Assembly (NCBI RefSeq): GCF_000234355.1
Contig: NZ_AGQV01000004.1
Coordinates: 62,001 to 126,000 of the forward strand
DNA: 64,000 nt
Reading direction: 5' to 3'
Source of the DNA: Gluconobacter morbifer G707
GTDB taxonomy: Bacteria > Pseudomonadota > Alphaproteobacteria > Acetobacterales > Acetobacteraceae
In this document: positions 8,442 to 18,163 of the stretch, in pieces
How the letters are laid out: each line of letters starts with the position of its first letter
How positions within the stretch are numbered: position 1 is the stretch's first letter
Notes under the pieces: model-generated
What the model saw: the letters and a program-made list of their open reading frames with translations, nothing else
Told to the model about the DNA's origin: nothing
The model's database searches: none
Program-made: the position numbers and the translations under genes

Positions 8442-10964
8442 ATGTCCCGGCAGCTCCCTCCTTCCCATGACATGATCCGCGTCCGCGGCGCCAGGGAACA
8501 CAACCTCCGCAACGTGGACGTGGACCTTCCGCGGGACAGGCTGGTGGTTGTGACGGGTGTTTCCGGCTCAGGGAAATCCTCCCTCGCTTTCGGAACGATC
8601 TATGCCGAGGCGCAGCGCCGCTATCTTGAGTCCGTCTCTCCCTATGCCCGCCGCCTGTTTGACCAGATGCCGGTGCCGGTCGTGGCGTCCATCGAGGGGC
8701 TTCCGCCCGCCGTGGCGCTCCAGCAGCAGCGGGGCGGCAGCTCCAGCCGCTCCAGCGTCGGCAGCCTGACTACGCTCTCCAACCTGTTGCGGATGCTCTA
8801 TTCCCGCGCAGGGACTTATCCGCCGGGCCTGTCGAGGCTGGAGGCCGAGTCTTTTTCACCTAATACGCCCATGGGGGCCTGTCCGAAATGTCATGGTCTC
8901 GGCAGGATCTATGACGTAACGGAAAAGACCCTCGTACCCGATGACAGTCTGAGTATCCGGAACCGGGCTGTTGCCGCCTGGCCGACGGCATGGCAGGGGC
9001 AGAATTTCCGCGACATTCTCATCACCCGGGGGGTCGATGTGGACTGCCCCTGGCGCGATCTGCCGAAAAAGACACGGGACTGGATCCTGTTCACGGATGA
9101 AACGCCGACCGAACCGGTCTATCCCGGCCGAACCCACGAACAGGTTGTGGAGGCCATCCGGAAAGGCGTTCCAGCGGATTACAACGGGACGTTCAGCGGC
9201 GCGCGGCGCTATGTCCTGCACACTTTCACACAATCTCCCAGCGACAAAATGCGCCGGCGCGCGGCATCCTTCATGGTATCCACGCCCTGTCCGGTCTGTC
9301 ACGGGCAACGCCTCAACCCGGAAGCCCTGCGGGTCACGTTCGATGGACAGAACATCGCCACGTTCTCGGACAGAACGCTTGAGGACATCACCAACGCGCT
9401 TCGGGCTTCACTCAGGACGCTGAGCACAGGAAAAGACGCCACCTCTGTCGCGGCGCATGGCATTGTGGACGCCATGATCGGGCGGATTGAAGTCCTGCTG
9501 GATCTGGGGCTGGGCTATCTTCAGCTTGACCGTGGGGTTCAGACCCTGTCTCCCGGCGAATACCAACGTCTGCGTCTGGGAACGCAGATCCGTTCCAACC
9601 TGTTCGGGGTTGTCTATGTGCTGGACGAACCGAGTTCCGGCCTGCACCCCGCTGATACGCAGGCCCTGCTCCGCGCCCTGGACGGATTGCGGGATGCGGG
9701 AAATTCCCTGATCGTGGTCGAGCATAATCCGGATGTCATCCGTCGGGCGGAATGGCTGGTTGATGTCGGGCCGGATGCGGGCGAGCGGGGCGGAAAGATC
9801 CTTTACAGCGGATTGCCTGACGGTCTGCGGAATGTGCGGGATTCCCGCACGCGTCCCTATCTGTTCGATCCGCTGCCGTCGCGTCAGACTCCCGTCCGGA
9901 AGGCGAGCGGCCATCTCCAACTGAAAGACATTTGCTGGAACAATCTGGACCATCTGGCGCTTCGGCTTCCACTCGGGGTTCTGGTTTCCGTGACGGGTGT
10001 CTCCGGCTCCGGAAAATCCAGTCTGGTCGGGCAGGCGCTTGTGGCGGTGATGGCGCGGGCGCTCGGCCAGACGGTCGAACTGGAGAACGAGGACGATACA
10101 CCGGAAGGCGTCCCGCTGCCGGAACAGGCCGAACCACAGGGACATCTTGAAGGCGGAACCGGACCGGTCAGACGCATGGTCATGATCGACCAGAAACCGA
10201 TCGGCCGGACACCACGCTCCAATCCTGTAACCTATACCGGTCTGTTCGACACGATCCGGCGCCTGTTCGCCGAGACTGCCGAGGCACGCAAACGGCGCTA
10301 TGACGCCGGATGGTTTTCCTTCAATGTTCCCAAAGGACGCTGCCCCCGCTGTGAAGGTGTGGGGACGGTAGAGGTGGAACTCCTTTTCCTGCCGACTGTA
10401 CAGACGCCCTGCCCGGTCTGTCATGGCAGCCGCTACAAGCCCGAAGTACTTGAAATCCGCTGGAACGGGTACAGCATTGCGGATGTACTGGACATGAGCA
10501 TTGATGATGCTGCCGAAGCGTTCGCCGAAATTCCCGCCCTCGCCCGCGGTTTCGAGACGCTGCGTCGTGGCGGGCTGGGCTATCTGCGGCTGGGACAGCC
10601 CGCCACACAACTCTCCGGCGGGGAGGCGCAGCGCATCAAACTGGCGACGGAGCTTCAGAAACAGCGGAGCGGCCATGTGCTCTACGTGCTGGATGAGCCG
10701 ACTACCGGGCTTCACCCTGCGGACGTGGACAGGCTGATGCTCCAGATCCAGGCGCTCGTCGATCAGGGGAATACCGTCGTTCTGGCGGAGCACGACATGC
10801 GTGTGGCTGCGGCCAGCGACTGGATCATCGATCTCGGTCCCGGTGCAGGTAACCGCGGCGGAAAGATCGTGGCGGAAGGGCCGCCAGAGACAGTGGCTCA
10901 CGCACCAGACAGTAAAACTGCTCCCTTTCTGCTGCCCTATATCTCGCCACGGGATCAGGACTGA
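8442..10964 (+). CDS. UvrA-like excinuclease ATPase, short (UvrA2-type)
   Basis: This duplicated ABC ATPase of the UvrA family has 840 residues, about 100 shorter than canonical UvrA. The first Walker A is GVSGSGKSS at 39-47 and the second ([12 protein letters not shown]) is near 520. The first signature is altered to LSPGEYQRL and the second is canonical, [10 protein letters not shown]. Zinc-binding CxxC pairs occur in [24 protein letters not shown] and CPVCHGSR. The shorter N-half fits class II UvrA proteins, which lack the UvrB-interaction region and are linked to DNA damage or drug tolerance rather than classic repair. The gene is monocistronic. The class assignment rests on length and the altered signature, so it is less sure than the family. 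Confidence 0.88.
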   Translation: MSRQLPPSHDMIRVRGAREHNLRNVDVDLPRDRLVVVTGVSGSGKSSLAFGTIYAEAQRRYLESVSPYARRLFDQMPVPVVASIEGLPPAVALQQQRGGSSSRSSVGSLTTLSNLLRMLYSRAGTYPPGLSRLEAESFSPNTPMGACPKCHGLGRIYDVTEKTLVPDDSLSIRNRAVAAWPTAWQGQNFRDILITRGVDVDCPWRDLPKKTRDWILFTDETPTEPVYPGRTHEQVVEAIRKGVPADYNGTFSGARRYVLHTFTQSPSDKMRRRAASFMVSTPCPVCHGQRLNPEALRVTFDGQNIATFSDRTLEDITNALRASLRTLSTGKDATSVAAHGIVDAMIGRIEVLLDLGLGYLQLDRGVQTLSPGEYQRLRLGTQIRSNLFGVVYVLDEPSSGLHPADTQALLRALDGLRDAGNSLIVVEHNPDVIRRAEWLVDVGPDAGERGGKILYSGLPDGLRNVRDSRTRPYLFDPLPSRQTPVRKASGHLQLKDICWNNLDHLALRLPLGVLVSVTGVSGSGKSSLVGQALVAVMARALGQTVELENEDDTPEGVPLPEQAEPQGHLEGGTGPVRRMVMIDQKPIGRTPRSNPVTYTGLFDTIRRLFAETAEARKRRYDAGWFSFNVPKGRCPRCEGVGTVEVELLFLPTVQTPCPVCHGSRYKPEVLEIRWNGYSIADVLDMSIDDAAEAFAEIPALARGFETLRRGGLGYLRLGQPATQLSGGEAQRIKLATELQKQRSGHVLYVLDEPTTGLHPADVDRLMLQIQALVDQGNTVVLAEHDMRVAAASDWIIDLGPGAGNRGGKIVAEGPPETVAHAPDSKTAPFLLPYISPRDQD

Positions 10965-11044
10965 CACCTTTCCCGTACGCCTGACCGGACTGTTCGGCGG
11001 CATTACGCCGGTGCATGACAGGGCGTGACGACTGACGGGAAACA

Positions 11045-11078
11045 GGCCGTAGGGAAGCAGGGTGACTTCCCAACGGCC
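11045..11078. terminator. Hairpin between convergent uvrA-like gene and lutC
   Basis: GGCCGT-A-GGGAAG pairs with CTTCCC-A-ACGGCC, giving 12 pairs with one A/A mismatch around an 8-nt loop. It lies between two convergent genes and probably serves as a shared terminator; no strong T-run is seen on either strand. Confidence 0.5.
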
Positions 11079-11187
11079 CTGAATGCGCCTGCAGCGTCCG
11101 GGAGGAACCGGAATTTCAGGGCCGGATACCCCTGTTACAGATCAGGATCCCGGAAGCTGCTGTCTTTTTGGGACCGTGCTCCGGTCC

Positions 11188-11781
11188 TCAGCCTGCCGGG
11201 TGGAACAGGAGGCTCAGTGAGCGCACACCCTGCGCACCATGGACCAGCACGCCCTCGATATCTGCCGTTGCAGACGGACCACTCTGAAAGACGGCGTAAC
11301 TGGCCTGTGTCCATTCCGGACGCTGATAGGCGTTATGCAGGTTGTAGACGATCTCCTTTGGGTCCAGCAGCACGATGAGATGCTGCGGCAGGAAACCGCT
11401 CGTATTGATGAGAAGCTGCTTTTCCGTAAAGCACAGGGAGCCCGTCTCCGCGACCCCGAAGGCGGCCCGCAGGATCCCGTATTCTACGGGTGCCAGATCC
11501 GCAGGCTTCATGCCGTCCTTCAGTTCGAAATCCCCCGTGACTTCAGGCACGCAGGACAGGACCGGACCAGGATGGACGATCGCGGCATTGACCGGAGCCA
11601 TCGGATTTTGCGCATCCGGGGTCAGGAGCCGTCCGCCCATCCGCTGGAAGGCCGCATTGAATTTTTCCATCAGGTCCGTTGTCGCGGCAGCGGCGTCATA
11701 GAGCGGGACCGTCGGACGGGGACGTTTTTCGATCCGGTCCTTCGAGCGGATCGCCTCGAGGATTGCCTCACGCGAGCTCAT
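11188..11781 (-). CDS. lutC: Lactate utilization protein C (LUD domain)
   Basis: This 197-residue LUD-domain protein has the family segments AAFGVAETGSLCF and LPQHLIVLLDPKEIV. It is the third subunit of the LutABC (YkgEFG) L-lactate oxidase complex that converts lactate to pyruvate with iron-sulfur subunits. The start overlaps the lutB stop by ATGA. It ends the operon before a hairpin shared with the convergent uvrA-like gene. No lactate permease or LutR regulator gene is adjacent. Confidence 0.92.
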   Translation of the reverse strand: MSSREAILEAIRSKDRIEKRPRPTVPLYDAAAATTDLMEKFNAAFQRMGGRLLTPDAQNPMAPVNAAIVHPGPVLSCVPEVTGDFELKDGMKPADLAPVEYGILRAAFGVAETGSLCFTEKQLLINTSGFLPQHLIVLLDPKEIVYNLHNAYQRPEWTQASYAVFQSGPSATADIEGVLVHGAQGVRSLSLLFHPAG

Positions 11782-13289
11782 GCCTTTTTCCCCCGGTTCT
11801 TACGATACCATTCATTGAATGTCTGTTTGGGCGCTTCGGGAACGTCACGATGTCGTCCCCAGGTATTGAGTTTGTTGTAGATCATGAAATGCGGAAGATG
11901 ACGCAGCGCGCTTCGCCCCAGTGGCAGACTGGCGCGATAGAGATGCGGCGAGGACAGGACTTCGCCCGCAGCCTTCATCATTGTCTTCTTGACCAGCGGG
12001 ATTTCCCCCTGCCCCGCCAGATTCTTGCGCCAGTCCGCGATCTGTTCGTGAATGTTGATCTTGACCGGACAGACATTGGTGCAGCTGCCGTTCAGCGTCG
12101 AGGAATATGGCAGGTTGCGATATTTGTGCAGGTTGTAGGTCGGATCGATGATCAGCCCGATCGGCCCGGCATAGGTTGCGCCATAACTCAGGCCGCCACT
12201 GCGCCGGAAGACGGGGCAGGTGTTCATGCAGGCGCCGCAGCGGATGCATTTCAGTCCGGGCCAGAACTTCTCCATGTTCAGGCGTTCGCTGCGTCCGTTG
12301 TCCACGAGCACCACATGCATTTCGCCGCCCTCGCGCGGGCCGCGGAAATGGGACGTGTACTGCGTGATGGGCGATCCCAGCGCGCTGCGGGACAGGAGAC
12401 GCACGAAAACCGGCAGTTCGTTCAGGCCAGGGATGAGTTTCTCGATCCCGATGGACGCGATATGCAGCGGGGGCGTATTGGCGGAAAGATCCGCGTTGCC
12501 TTCATTCGTGCAGGTCACGAATGTTCCCGTTTCCGCCAGCACGAAATTGCCGCCGGTCATGCCGGCCTGTGCCGAAAGGATCAGCGGGCGCGTGGCCTCA
12601 CGCTGGCATTCCGTCAGGTAATGGGCATCCGCATTCCCCGGATCGGAACCGATCGTGCGGGCAAAAACACCGGCAACGTCCGTCCGCAGTTTATGGACAG
12701 CGGGGACGACGACATGGCTTGGCGCTTCATCATCAAGCTGCTGGATGCGCTCACCGAGATCAGTCTCGATGATTTCCACCCCTTCCTTCGCCATGAATTC
12801 CCGGAAGCCACATTCTTCCGTCAACATGGACTTGCTCTTGATGAGCCGCTGAACGTCATGTTTGCGGAGGATATCCAGGACGATGGCGTTATGCTCAGCC
12901 GCGTCCTTCGCCCAGTGAACCTTGATGCCGTTCGCCGTGGCGTTCTTCTCAAACATCTCGAGGTAATCATCGAGGTTGGAGAGAGTATGTTCCTTGATCT
13001 GGGACGCCAGATCGCGGAGTTCCTCCCATTCCTCAATGCCGTGCATTTCCTTGTCGCGCTTCTGGCGCAGATCCCACAGCCGCGCATCATGCATGGCCTC
13101 ATGCTCGGGCGCTGCAATGAAACGGTTCGCGGCCTCGGACTGATCCACGGGGTGGTTGCCATGGATTTTCGCGCCGCGGGGCTGCGGTTCGATGAGGCGG
13201 GATTTCAGTGGCTCTGAAGACGCCGCCCCATGCGTGAGCTGGGAGGTGCGTGAGGGGTCCTTGAGTTCGCCGTGCAGATCGTCGCTCAT
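11778..13289 (-). CDS. lutB: Lactate utilization iron-sulfur protein B
   Basis: The protein has 503 residues: an N-terminal LUD-like domain of about 300 residues followed by ferredoxin-like clusters. CIRCGACMNTCPVF near residue 350 and CTNVCPVKINIH near 401 supply the 4Fe-4S cysteines. The true start is MSDDLHGEL at 13289, where ATG overlaps the lutA stop (ATGA). Longer frames upstream are just read-through of lutA antisense frame. It acts with LutA and LutC in lactate oxidation at the cytoplasmic side of the membrane. An internal GGNFVLAETGTFV segment matches the LUD fold. Confidence 0.93.
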   Translation of the reverse strand: MSDDLHGELKDPSRTSQLTHGAASSEPLKSRLIEPQPRGAKIHGNHPVDQSEAANRFIAAPEHEAMHDARLWDLRQKRDKEMHGIEEWEELRDLASQIKEHTLSNLDDYLEMFEKNATANGIKVHWAKDAAEHNAIVLDILRKHDVQRLIKSKSMLTEECGFREFMAKEGVEIIETDLGERIQQLDDEAPSHVVVPAVHKLRTDVAGVFARTIGSDPGNADAHYLTECQREATRPLILSAQAGMTGGNFVLAETGTFVTCTNEGNADLSANTPPLHIASIGIEKLIPGLNELPVFVRLLSRSALGSPITQYTSHFRGPREGGEMHVVLVDNGRSERLNMEKFWPGLKCIRCGACMNTCPVFRRSGGLSYGATYAGPIGLIIDPTYNLHKYRNLPYSSTLNGSCTNVCPVKINIHEQIADWRKNLAGQGEIPLVKKTMMKAAGEVLSSPHLYRASLPLGRSALRHLPHFMIYNKLNTWGRHRDVPEAPKQTFNEWYRKNRGKKA

Positions 13290-14029
13290 ACCCGTGCTCC
13301 ATTCAGGATCTGGGCGATATGGATGTATTTCAGGTTCGCCCCTTTCCGCCGCGCACAGCCTTCCTGATGCATCATGCAGGAACTGTCGGAGGATGTGATG
13401 TATTCCGCGCCGGACCGCATCTGATCCGTCACCTTGTCTTCCCCCATCTTGGAGGACACGCCTTCCTCGAACACGGAGAAAGTTCCGCCGAACCCGCAGC
13501 ATTCATCCGGCCGCGTGAGATCGGCGAATTCGATGCCCCTGACCATGCTCAGAAGCGCTTTCGGCTTGGAGAACGGCTTTTCCCGCCGTTCCGTCATGCT
13601 GGCGATCCGCAGGTTGCGCAGGGTGTTGCAGTTGTTGTGAAGAGCGACCTTGTGCGGAAATTCCGCCCAGGGAAAACCATCCACCTTCAGGACGTCGTGG
13701 AGAAATTCCACCAGTTCATAGGTCCGGCTGCGGACATGGGTCACGGCATCGGACTGTTCGATGGCCGTCATGTTGTTGCGGACCTGGTTGGTGCAGCTTC
13801 CGGATGGCGTGACGATATAATCATATTTTTCGAAATTGCGGACGAACAGTTCTTCTGTCTTTGCCGCTTCGCGGTCACACCCCGTATTCGTCATGGGCTG
13901 CCCACAGCAGGTCTGGTCTGTGGGGTATTCGACCGAAAGCCTGAAGCGTTCCAGCAGTTCCAGTGTCGCAATCCCTGTTTCGGGGTGAAACATGTCGACG
14001 TAACAGGGAACGAACAGACCGATCTTCAT
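13286..14029 (-). CDS. lutA: Lactate utilization protein A (CCG domains)
   Basis: This 247-residue protein has two cysteine-rich CCG domains, CCGQPMTNTGC at 41-51 and ECCGFGGTFSV around 177. They are typical of LutA/YkgE and heterodisulfide-reductase-like subunits that bind non-canonical Fe-S clusters. The start MKIGLFVPCYVDMF is a standard LutA N-terminus. It is the first gene of the lutABC operon, and the stop overlaps the lutB start. An AT-rich 395 bp stretch with a nested dyad lies upstream and probably holds its promoter and regulator site. Confidence 0.93.
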   Translation of the reverse strand: MKIGLFVPCYVDMFHPETGIATLELLERFRLSVEYPTDQTCCGQPMTNTGCDREAAKTEELFVRNFEKYDYIVTPSGSCTNQVRNNMTAIEQSDAVTHVRSRTYELVEFLHDVLKVDGFPWAEFPHKVALHNNCNTLRNLRIASMTERREKPFSKPKALLSMVRGIEFADLTRPDECCGFGGTFSVFEEGVSSKMGEDKVTDQMRSGAEYITSSDSSCMMHQEGCARRKGANLKYIHIAQILNGARV

Positions 14030-14424
14030 GAGACGATACCTTTGTCTTCATTTATCTAGCGCGGGAGTACATTCCTGAAGGTTTCCCAAAATTAAAAGAC
14101 ACAATAATGAGAACTTCAAAGTTTTCACAAAAAAGATCAGGGCGGTACTATAATAAAGGAATATGGACATCAAACATATTCAGAAAAAACAATAACAATC
14201 ACATTGTAATATCGTTGTTTTCAGGAGGTCTTCTTTCTTCCTTTTAATATCCGTTTTTTCGACGTTAAATGAAAATACGATCCATGATCGTCATGTTTTC
14301 TTCTTTTCGTTCAGGAAAACCAGCTTTCGTTTTTCCTGCGGATGAACGTCTTCTTTCCCGTCTGGCGCATCCGGCCCGACAGGCTGCCAGTTAGTGGTCC
14401 CGCGCGTCAGATCAGAACAGGGGC
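14030..14424. other. AT-rich lut upstream region, no supported gene
   Basis: This gap between the stop of the glycosyltransferase gene (14425) and lutA (14029) has a markedly AT-rich core at about 14085-14330, in strong contrast to the surrounding GC-rich genes. It holds the nested dyad at 14186-14221 and probably the lut promoter. A plus-strand 41-codon frame (14269-14394, beginning MKIRSMIVMF) lacks a ribosome binding site and I do not count it as a gene. No RNA family is recognisable to me. Confidence 0.6.
14186..14221. promoter_or_regulatory. Nested inverted repeat upstream of lutABC
   Basis: An outer 7 bp dyad (AAAACAA / TTGTTTT) encloses an inner perfect dyad ACAAT-CAC-ATTGT at 14195-14207. 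It lies about 160 bp upstream of the lutA start. The arrangement suits a dimeric regulator, such as a GntR-type lactate sensor, or an RNA hairpin. The regulator is not in the window. Confidence 0.35.
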
Positions 14425-15561
14425 TCAGCCTGCGGCTGCGTTTTCGATCAGTGCCACGACATGGGCCAGGATACGGCGCTCGTCATAATGGCTGACAGCC
14501 CTTTCCCGTGCGGCCCGCCCCATCTGTTCACGCAGAACGGGATCCTGAACCAGCCGGTACAGGGCCCGGGCCAGCGGAGCCGCGAGCCCCGGTGGCACCA
14601 GAAAGCCGGTCTCCCCGTCCAAAACCTGTTCACGGGGGCCACGAACGTCTGTCGCCACGACCGGCAGGCCTGTCAGCATGGCCTCGATGACCGACATGGG
14701 CAGGCCTTCGAAATGACTCGGCAGGGCAAAGACATCCGCTGCAGCCAGAAGCTCCGCCACGTCCTCGCGATATCCCAGAAGCTTCAGGCGTGGGCCGAGG
14801 CGGCTCCTGGCGCGTTCAAAGGCCTCTTCGAGATCGTCCCCGTGATCCGAAGGCAGACGCTCTCCCGCCACCCACAACTCAGCATCAGGCACATCTTCCA
14901 TGGCTCTAAGCAGTTCGGGGTGGCCCTTGTGGCGCACCAGACGGGACACGACAATTACAACGGGACGGTCATTCGGCACGCCCAGATCCTGACGGATACG
15001 GAGGCGGGTCCTGCGGTTCGGGTGATACCGTTCCGGGTCCCGTCCATTGCCGATCGCGACCGGATGCGAATTCAGATGCAGTCTGCGGGCGTCCTGGGCC
15101 TCCTCGCGGGAGACAGTCATGTACAGGTCCGTGATCCGCCCGGCCAGCGCTTCCAGAACAAGCGACAGAAGCCGCCGCCGGAGCGGTCCGGGCTGGTTGA
15201 ACAGGAATCCGTGACACGTATAGGCCACGACCCTCACACCACACAGACGACCGGCAAACCGGGCCAGAATGCCGCTGATGGGCATATGGCCGTGAAGCAC
15301 GTCCGGCCTTTCCCGCCGGATCAGCCGGACCAGCGCCACGAACGCCCGCAACTGCGCCACCGGTGAGAGCGAACGCGCCATGGGAACAGAGTGGACCGTG
15401 AATCCTTCTTTACGCACGGGGACCAGATGCGCCCCGTCCGCGCAGGCTCCTGCCACGTCGTGTCCTGCGGTGCGCAGAGCGCGCATCAGGGGCAGGAGAA
15501 ACTGCCGCAACGCAAAATCGACATTGGTGACTTCGAGAATCTTCAGCGGGCGTCCCCTCAT
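14425..15561 (-). CDS. Glycosyltransferase family 4
   Basis: This is a GT-B fold retaining glycosyltransferase of 378 residues. The N-terminal donor/acceptor domain begins LKILEVTNVDFALRQFLLP and contains DVLHGHMPISG. The C-terminal nucleotide-sugar domain has VSRLVRHKG, LGYREDVAELLAAADVF and the EX7E-type motif HFEGLPMSVIEAM. It is the third gene of an rpe-heparinase-GT operon and its ATG overlaps the heparinase gene stop. It probably acts on a cell-surface polysaccharide in the cytoplasm; the sugar and acceptor are not predictable from sequence. Confidence 0.9.
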   Translation of the reverse strand: MRGRPLKILEVTNVDFALRQFLLPLMRALRTAGHDVAGACADGAHLVPVRKEGFTVHSVPMARSLSPVAQLRAFVALVRLIRRERPDVLHGHMPISGILARFAGRLCGVRVVAYTCHGFLFNQPGPLRRRLLSLVLEALAGRITDLYMTVSREEAQDARRLHLNSHPVAIGNGRDPERYHPNRRTRLRIRQDLGVPNDRPVVIVVSRLVRHKGHPELLRAMEDVPDAELWVAGERLPSDHGDDLEEAFERARSRLGPRLKLLGYREDVAELLAAADVFALPSHFEGLPMSVIEAMLTGLPVVATDVRGPREQVLDGETGFLVPPGLAAPLARALYRLVQDPVLREQMGRAARERAVSHYDERRILAHVVALIENAAAG

Positions 15562-17336
15562 TCGGGGATACGTTCCAGCAGCCAGGTCACGGTCTGATGC
15601 GTCAGTTTCCGCACTTTTCGAGGCGTGGCCTTTCGGGTGACCGACGTTGTGGCCGGCGCTTCCCCTGCTGTTTCCGCCTTCGGTGCGTCTGCCGCTTTTC
15701 CGGACTGTTCTGCGGCGGCTTCGGGTGCGGCCTGCCCGGCTGCATCGTTGTTACCGGCCTCGCCAGTTTTCTCCACGGACGTTTCTTCCACCGGGGCGGG
15801 TTGGACGTGCAGAGGCGTAATGACGATCTGTTTCGTCACTTCCCGCTGTCCCCGGCCCAGATAGACGTCGTCTTCCAGCCGCATGGCTCCACCACGCTGA
15901 CGGAAACGCCAGATGAGACCACCGGCGCGGAGGATGATGTCCTCGTCATCGGGCAGGACCCAGACGTCGGGATGCACATGGAAACGGATGGCGAAGTCGA
16001 CTTCCCGTTCGCCTTCGAGGATTTCCTGACCGCGGAAATCCTCTCCCTCGTCGCCCAGATAAAGATGGCGCGTCCATTTGACGCCCAGCGGAGCATGATA
16101 TCCGTCATGCGACAGGCTCAGCCAGTGTGCCTCGCCATTTGTCTGATGTTCTGCCGTGACGTGTGGCGGTCTGCGCGTGACATGACCGTCCGGACCGAAA
16201 TCCGTGGAAGACAGACCGCCCGCGACAAGAACCGTATGGGCCGCGCTGCTGCGCATGGCCTCTTCCCAGGGGCCGGTCATGGCGCTGCCACAGTTGACGA
16301 ACAGGCGATGCCGGTGATGGGAAAACTCGAAGGACAGGGTTCCGGCATGTGCCGTCCGGTCGAACCCCGCTGCAGCCGGACGTCCGCTATCGACGATCAG
16401 GAGGGATTTCCCCAGCCCCAGACGGCTGAATTTCCCGCGCGCCATGGCCGGAGCAATCAGCTTCTGCCGTGCACCCAGTGCGAGGACATCATCCACTTCA
16501 TCGGCACTGCGCTCATTGGCGCCATTGAACACCGCCAGTGCGCCATCACCGTGACAGAAGGCCCGCAGCACCGGGCAGACCTTGTCCAGCGCGGTTTCAA
16601 TATCCGGTGGAACGCTCGCATGCGCCGTACGGAACATCACGGACATTTCCGCTAGTTCACGCGCCACGCGGAACTGTGCTTCGGGGCTGCGTTCCGCCAC
16701 CATGCCATCAGACAGGATCAGGCGATCGAGTTCAGCGGGCAGATAGCGAAGGTACCGGGACATGAAACCCGTATGCTCCGGCATAGCCATCGCAGCCGCC
16801 AGCAGGCCGCGCAGAGCGGTCAGGCCGCACCAGCCCTGCGGCGGAAGCGGCAGGAGTGCTGCGATGGTCCGCCCCTCCAGCAGCATCCGCTCCATCAGGC
16901 GGTGCTGGAGTTGCCGGTCAGCAGAGGCCAGACAGAACTCGTGATTGGACAGCCATGACGCCAGACGCGATCCGGTCACGCAGGCGTTTCTGATCAGCGG
17001 GTCCGTCGGCGGGTGGGACAGCCAGTCCTGGACAAGGGCACGGGCCGTCAGTCGGGCTTCGTCGCTGCCGAGTGCCCGCAGGTCCCGCAGCCAGCTGAAG
17101 CCATGCAGCCATTCCCGCGCGGGTGCGGGCCAGGGACCGCGTTCCCAGTCCCCGTGAGGCAGACGATAGTCCTGACGATCGAAGCGGAAACGGCCGCCGA
17201 TCAGTCGTGCGCCCTGTTCGGGATCGCCCTTCCAGGGGTCACGATAGGCATGGACAGGCCCTTCGGATGGTGTCCCGCCCACAGGCAGCCGTGCAAGGGA
17301 AAGGCGCAGGCCCTGAAACCACTGGCGAAAGGACAT
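15558..17336 (-). CDS. Heparinase II/III family protein with charged C-terminal extension
   Basis: The protein has 592 residues. The first 300 or so form an alpha-helical toroid-like region (for example GPWPAPAREWLHGFSWLRDL), then a beta-rich heparinase II/III domain (FEFSHHRHRLFVNCG, HDGYHAPLGVKWTRHLYL). I start at MSFRQWF (17336), one base from the rpe stop; the longer frame runs into rpe. Residues of about 490-570 are an Ala/Glu/Pro-rich low-complexity linker followed by a basic tail (TRKATPRKVRKLTHQT). No signal peptide is visible, so a role as secreted lyase is doubtful. Rpe plus heparinase-like genes commonly neighbour each other in alphaproteobacteria. Confidence 0.85.
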   Translation of the reverse strand: MSFRQWFQGLRLSLARLPVGGTPSEGPVHAYRDPWKGDPEQGARLIGGRFRFDRQDYRLPHGDWERGPWPAPAREWLHGFSWLRDLRALGSDEARLTARALVQDWLSHPPTDPLIRNACVTGSRLASWLSNHEFCLASADRQLQHRLMERMLLEGRTIAALLPLPPQGWCGLTALRGLLAAAMAMPEHTGFMSRYLRYLPAELDRLILSDGMVAERSPEAQFRVARELAEMSVMFRTAHASVPPDIETALDKVCPVLRAFCHGDGALAVFNGANERSADEVDDVLALGARQKLIAPAMARGKFSRLGLGKSLLIVDSGRPAAAGFDRTAHAGTLSFEFSHHRHRLFVNCGSAMTGPWEEAMRSSAAHTVLVAGGLSSTDFGPDGHVTRRPPHVTAEHQTNGEAHWLSLSHDGYHAPLGVKWTRHLYLGDEGEDFRGQEILEGEREVDFAIRFHVHPDVWVLPDDEDIILRAGGLIWRFRQRGGAMRLEDDVYLGRGQREVTKQIVITPLHVQPAPVEETSVEKTGEAGNNDAAGQAAPEAAAEQSGKAADAPKAETAGEAPATTSVTRKATPRKVRKLTHQTVTWLLERIPE

Positions 17337-17337
17337 A

Positions 17338-18012
17338 TCAGGCTGTCTGTTCCGGGAACGGTCCTTCAAGTGTGCGGATGGCGGCGTCGCGGTCTGGCTT
17401 TCCGAAAATGGCAGAGCCGGCAACGAGCATGGTTGCGCCTGCCTCCGCGACCCGGGGTGCCGTCACCGGATCTATGCCGCCATCCACGGCGAGGATGATG
17501 TCCCGTCCGCTTTTGCGGATCATTTCCGACAGGGTCCGGATCTTCGGAAGCTGGCTTTCGAGGAAGCTCTGCCCGCCGAAGCCGGGATTGACGGTCATGA
17601 CGAGAATAATGTCCACGAGGTCCAGCACTTCCGACAGGGCGACAGGCGGAGTCGCGGGGCAGATGGCGATGCCGGGACGGCAGCCGAGCGCGCGGATCGT
17701 CTGGAGGGAGCGATGGACGTGGGGTGCGTTCTCGATATGGACGGTGATGTGGTCCGCGCCGGCCTTTGCCGTGGCTTCGAGGTACAGATCGACCGGGTCG
17801 ATCATCAGATGCACGTCGAATTTCGCGTCCGTATGGCTGCGGAGTGCGGAAATGACAGGCGGTCCGAAGGAGATGTTGGGCACGAAATGGCCGTCCATGA
17901 CATCCAGATGCACCCAGGGCGCACGGGAGATGGAGGCAATTTCCTCTCCGAGGCGGGAGAAATCAGCAGCCAGCAGGCTGGGCGCGACAATGAGCGAGGA
18001 CCATTCTGTCAT
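17338..18012 (-). CDS. rpe: Ribulose-phosphate 3-epimerase
   Basis: This TIM-barrel enzyme of 224 residues interconverts ribulose-5-phosphate and xylulose-5-phosphate in the pentose phosphate pathway, a central route in acetic acid bacteria. Motifs include VAPSLLAADFSRLGEE, WVHLDVMDGHFVPNISFG with the metal-binding His and Asp, FDVHLMI, VMTVNPGFGGQ and the phosphate-binding AVDGGI. The start at MTEWSSLIVAPS is set by homology; the longer open frame overlaps the divergent AGE-family gene promoter. It heads the minus-strand operon with the heparinase-like and glycosyltransferase genes. Confidence 0.96.
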   Translation of the reverse strand: MTEWSSLIVAPSLLAADFSRLGEEIASISRAPWVHLDVMDGHFVPNISFGPPVISALRSHTDAKFDVHLMIDPVDLYLEATAKAGADHITVHIENAPHVHRSLQTIRALGCRPGIAICPATPPVALSEVLDLVDIILVMTVNPGFGGQSFLESQLPKIRTLSEMIRKSGRDIILAVDGGIDPVTAPRVAEAGATMLVAGSAIFGKPDRDAAIRTLEGPFPEQTA

Positions 18013-18163
18013 ACTGTCATGTATCGGCAATGCCACGCCCTTGCGCAAGCAGGATCGACACCTGCACGCATCTTCGTGAGCGGCGTTCTGGCGCCCTGCA
18101 GAAAACCCGATCCCGTCTGATGCGTCCTGACGGCACTTCGGCTTTCTCCTGAAAGGGCCCTTC

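Noticed and set aside
9408-11003. 531-codon open frame on the minus strand
   Set aside because: It is antisense to the UvrA-like gene, has no recognisable domain and follows the codon-position bias of the real gene.
11679-13217. 512-codon open frame on the plus strand
   Set aside because: Antisense shadow of lutB, whose Fe-S motifs and ATGA overlaps with lutA and lutC are clear.
14269-14394. 41-codon plus-strand frame in the AT-rich lut upstream region
   Set aside because: No ribosome binding site, no recognisable family and biased low-complexity Ser/Phe start; kept only as a note in the intergenic entry.
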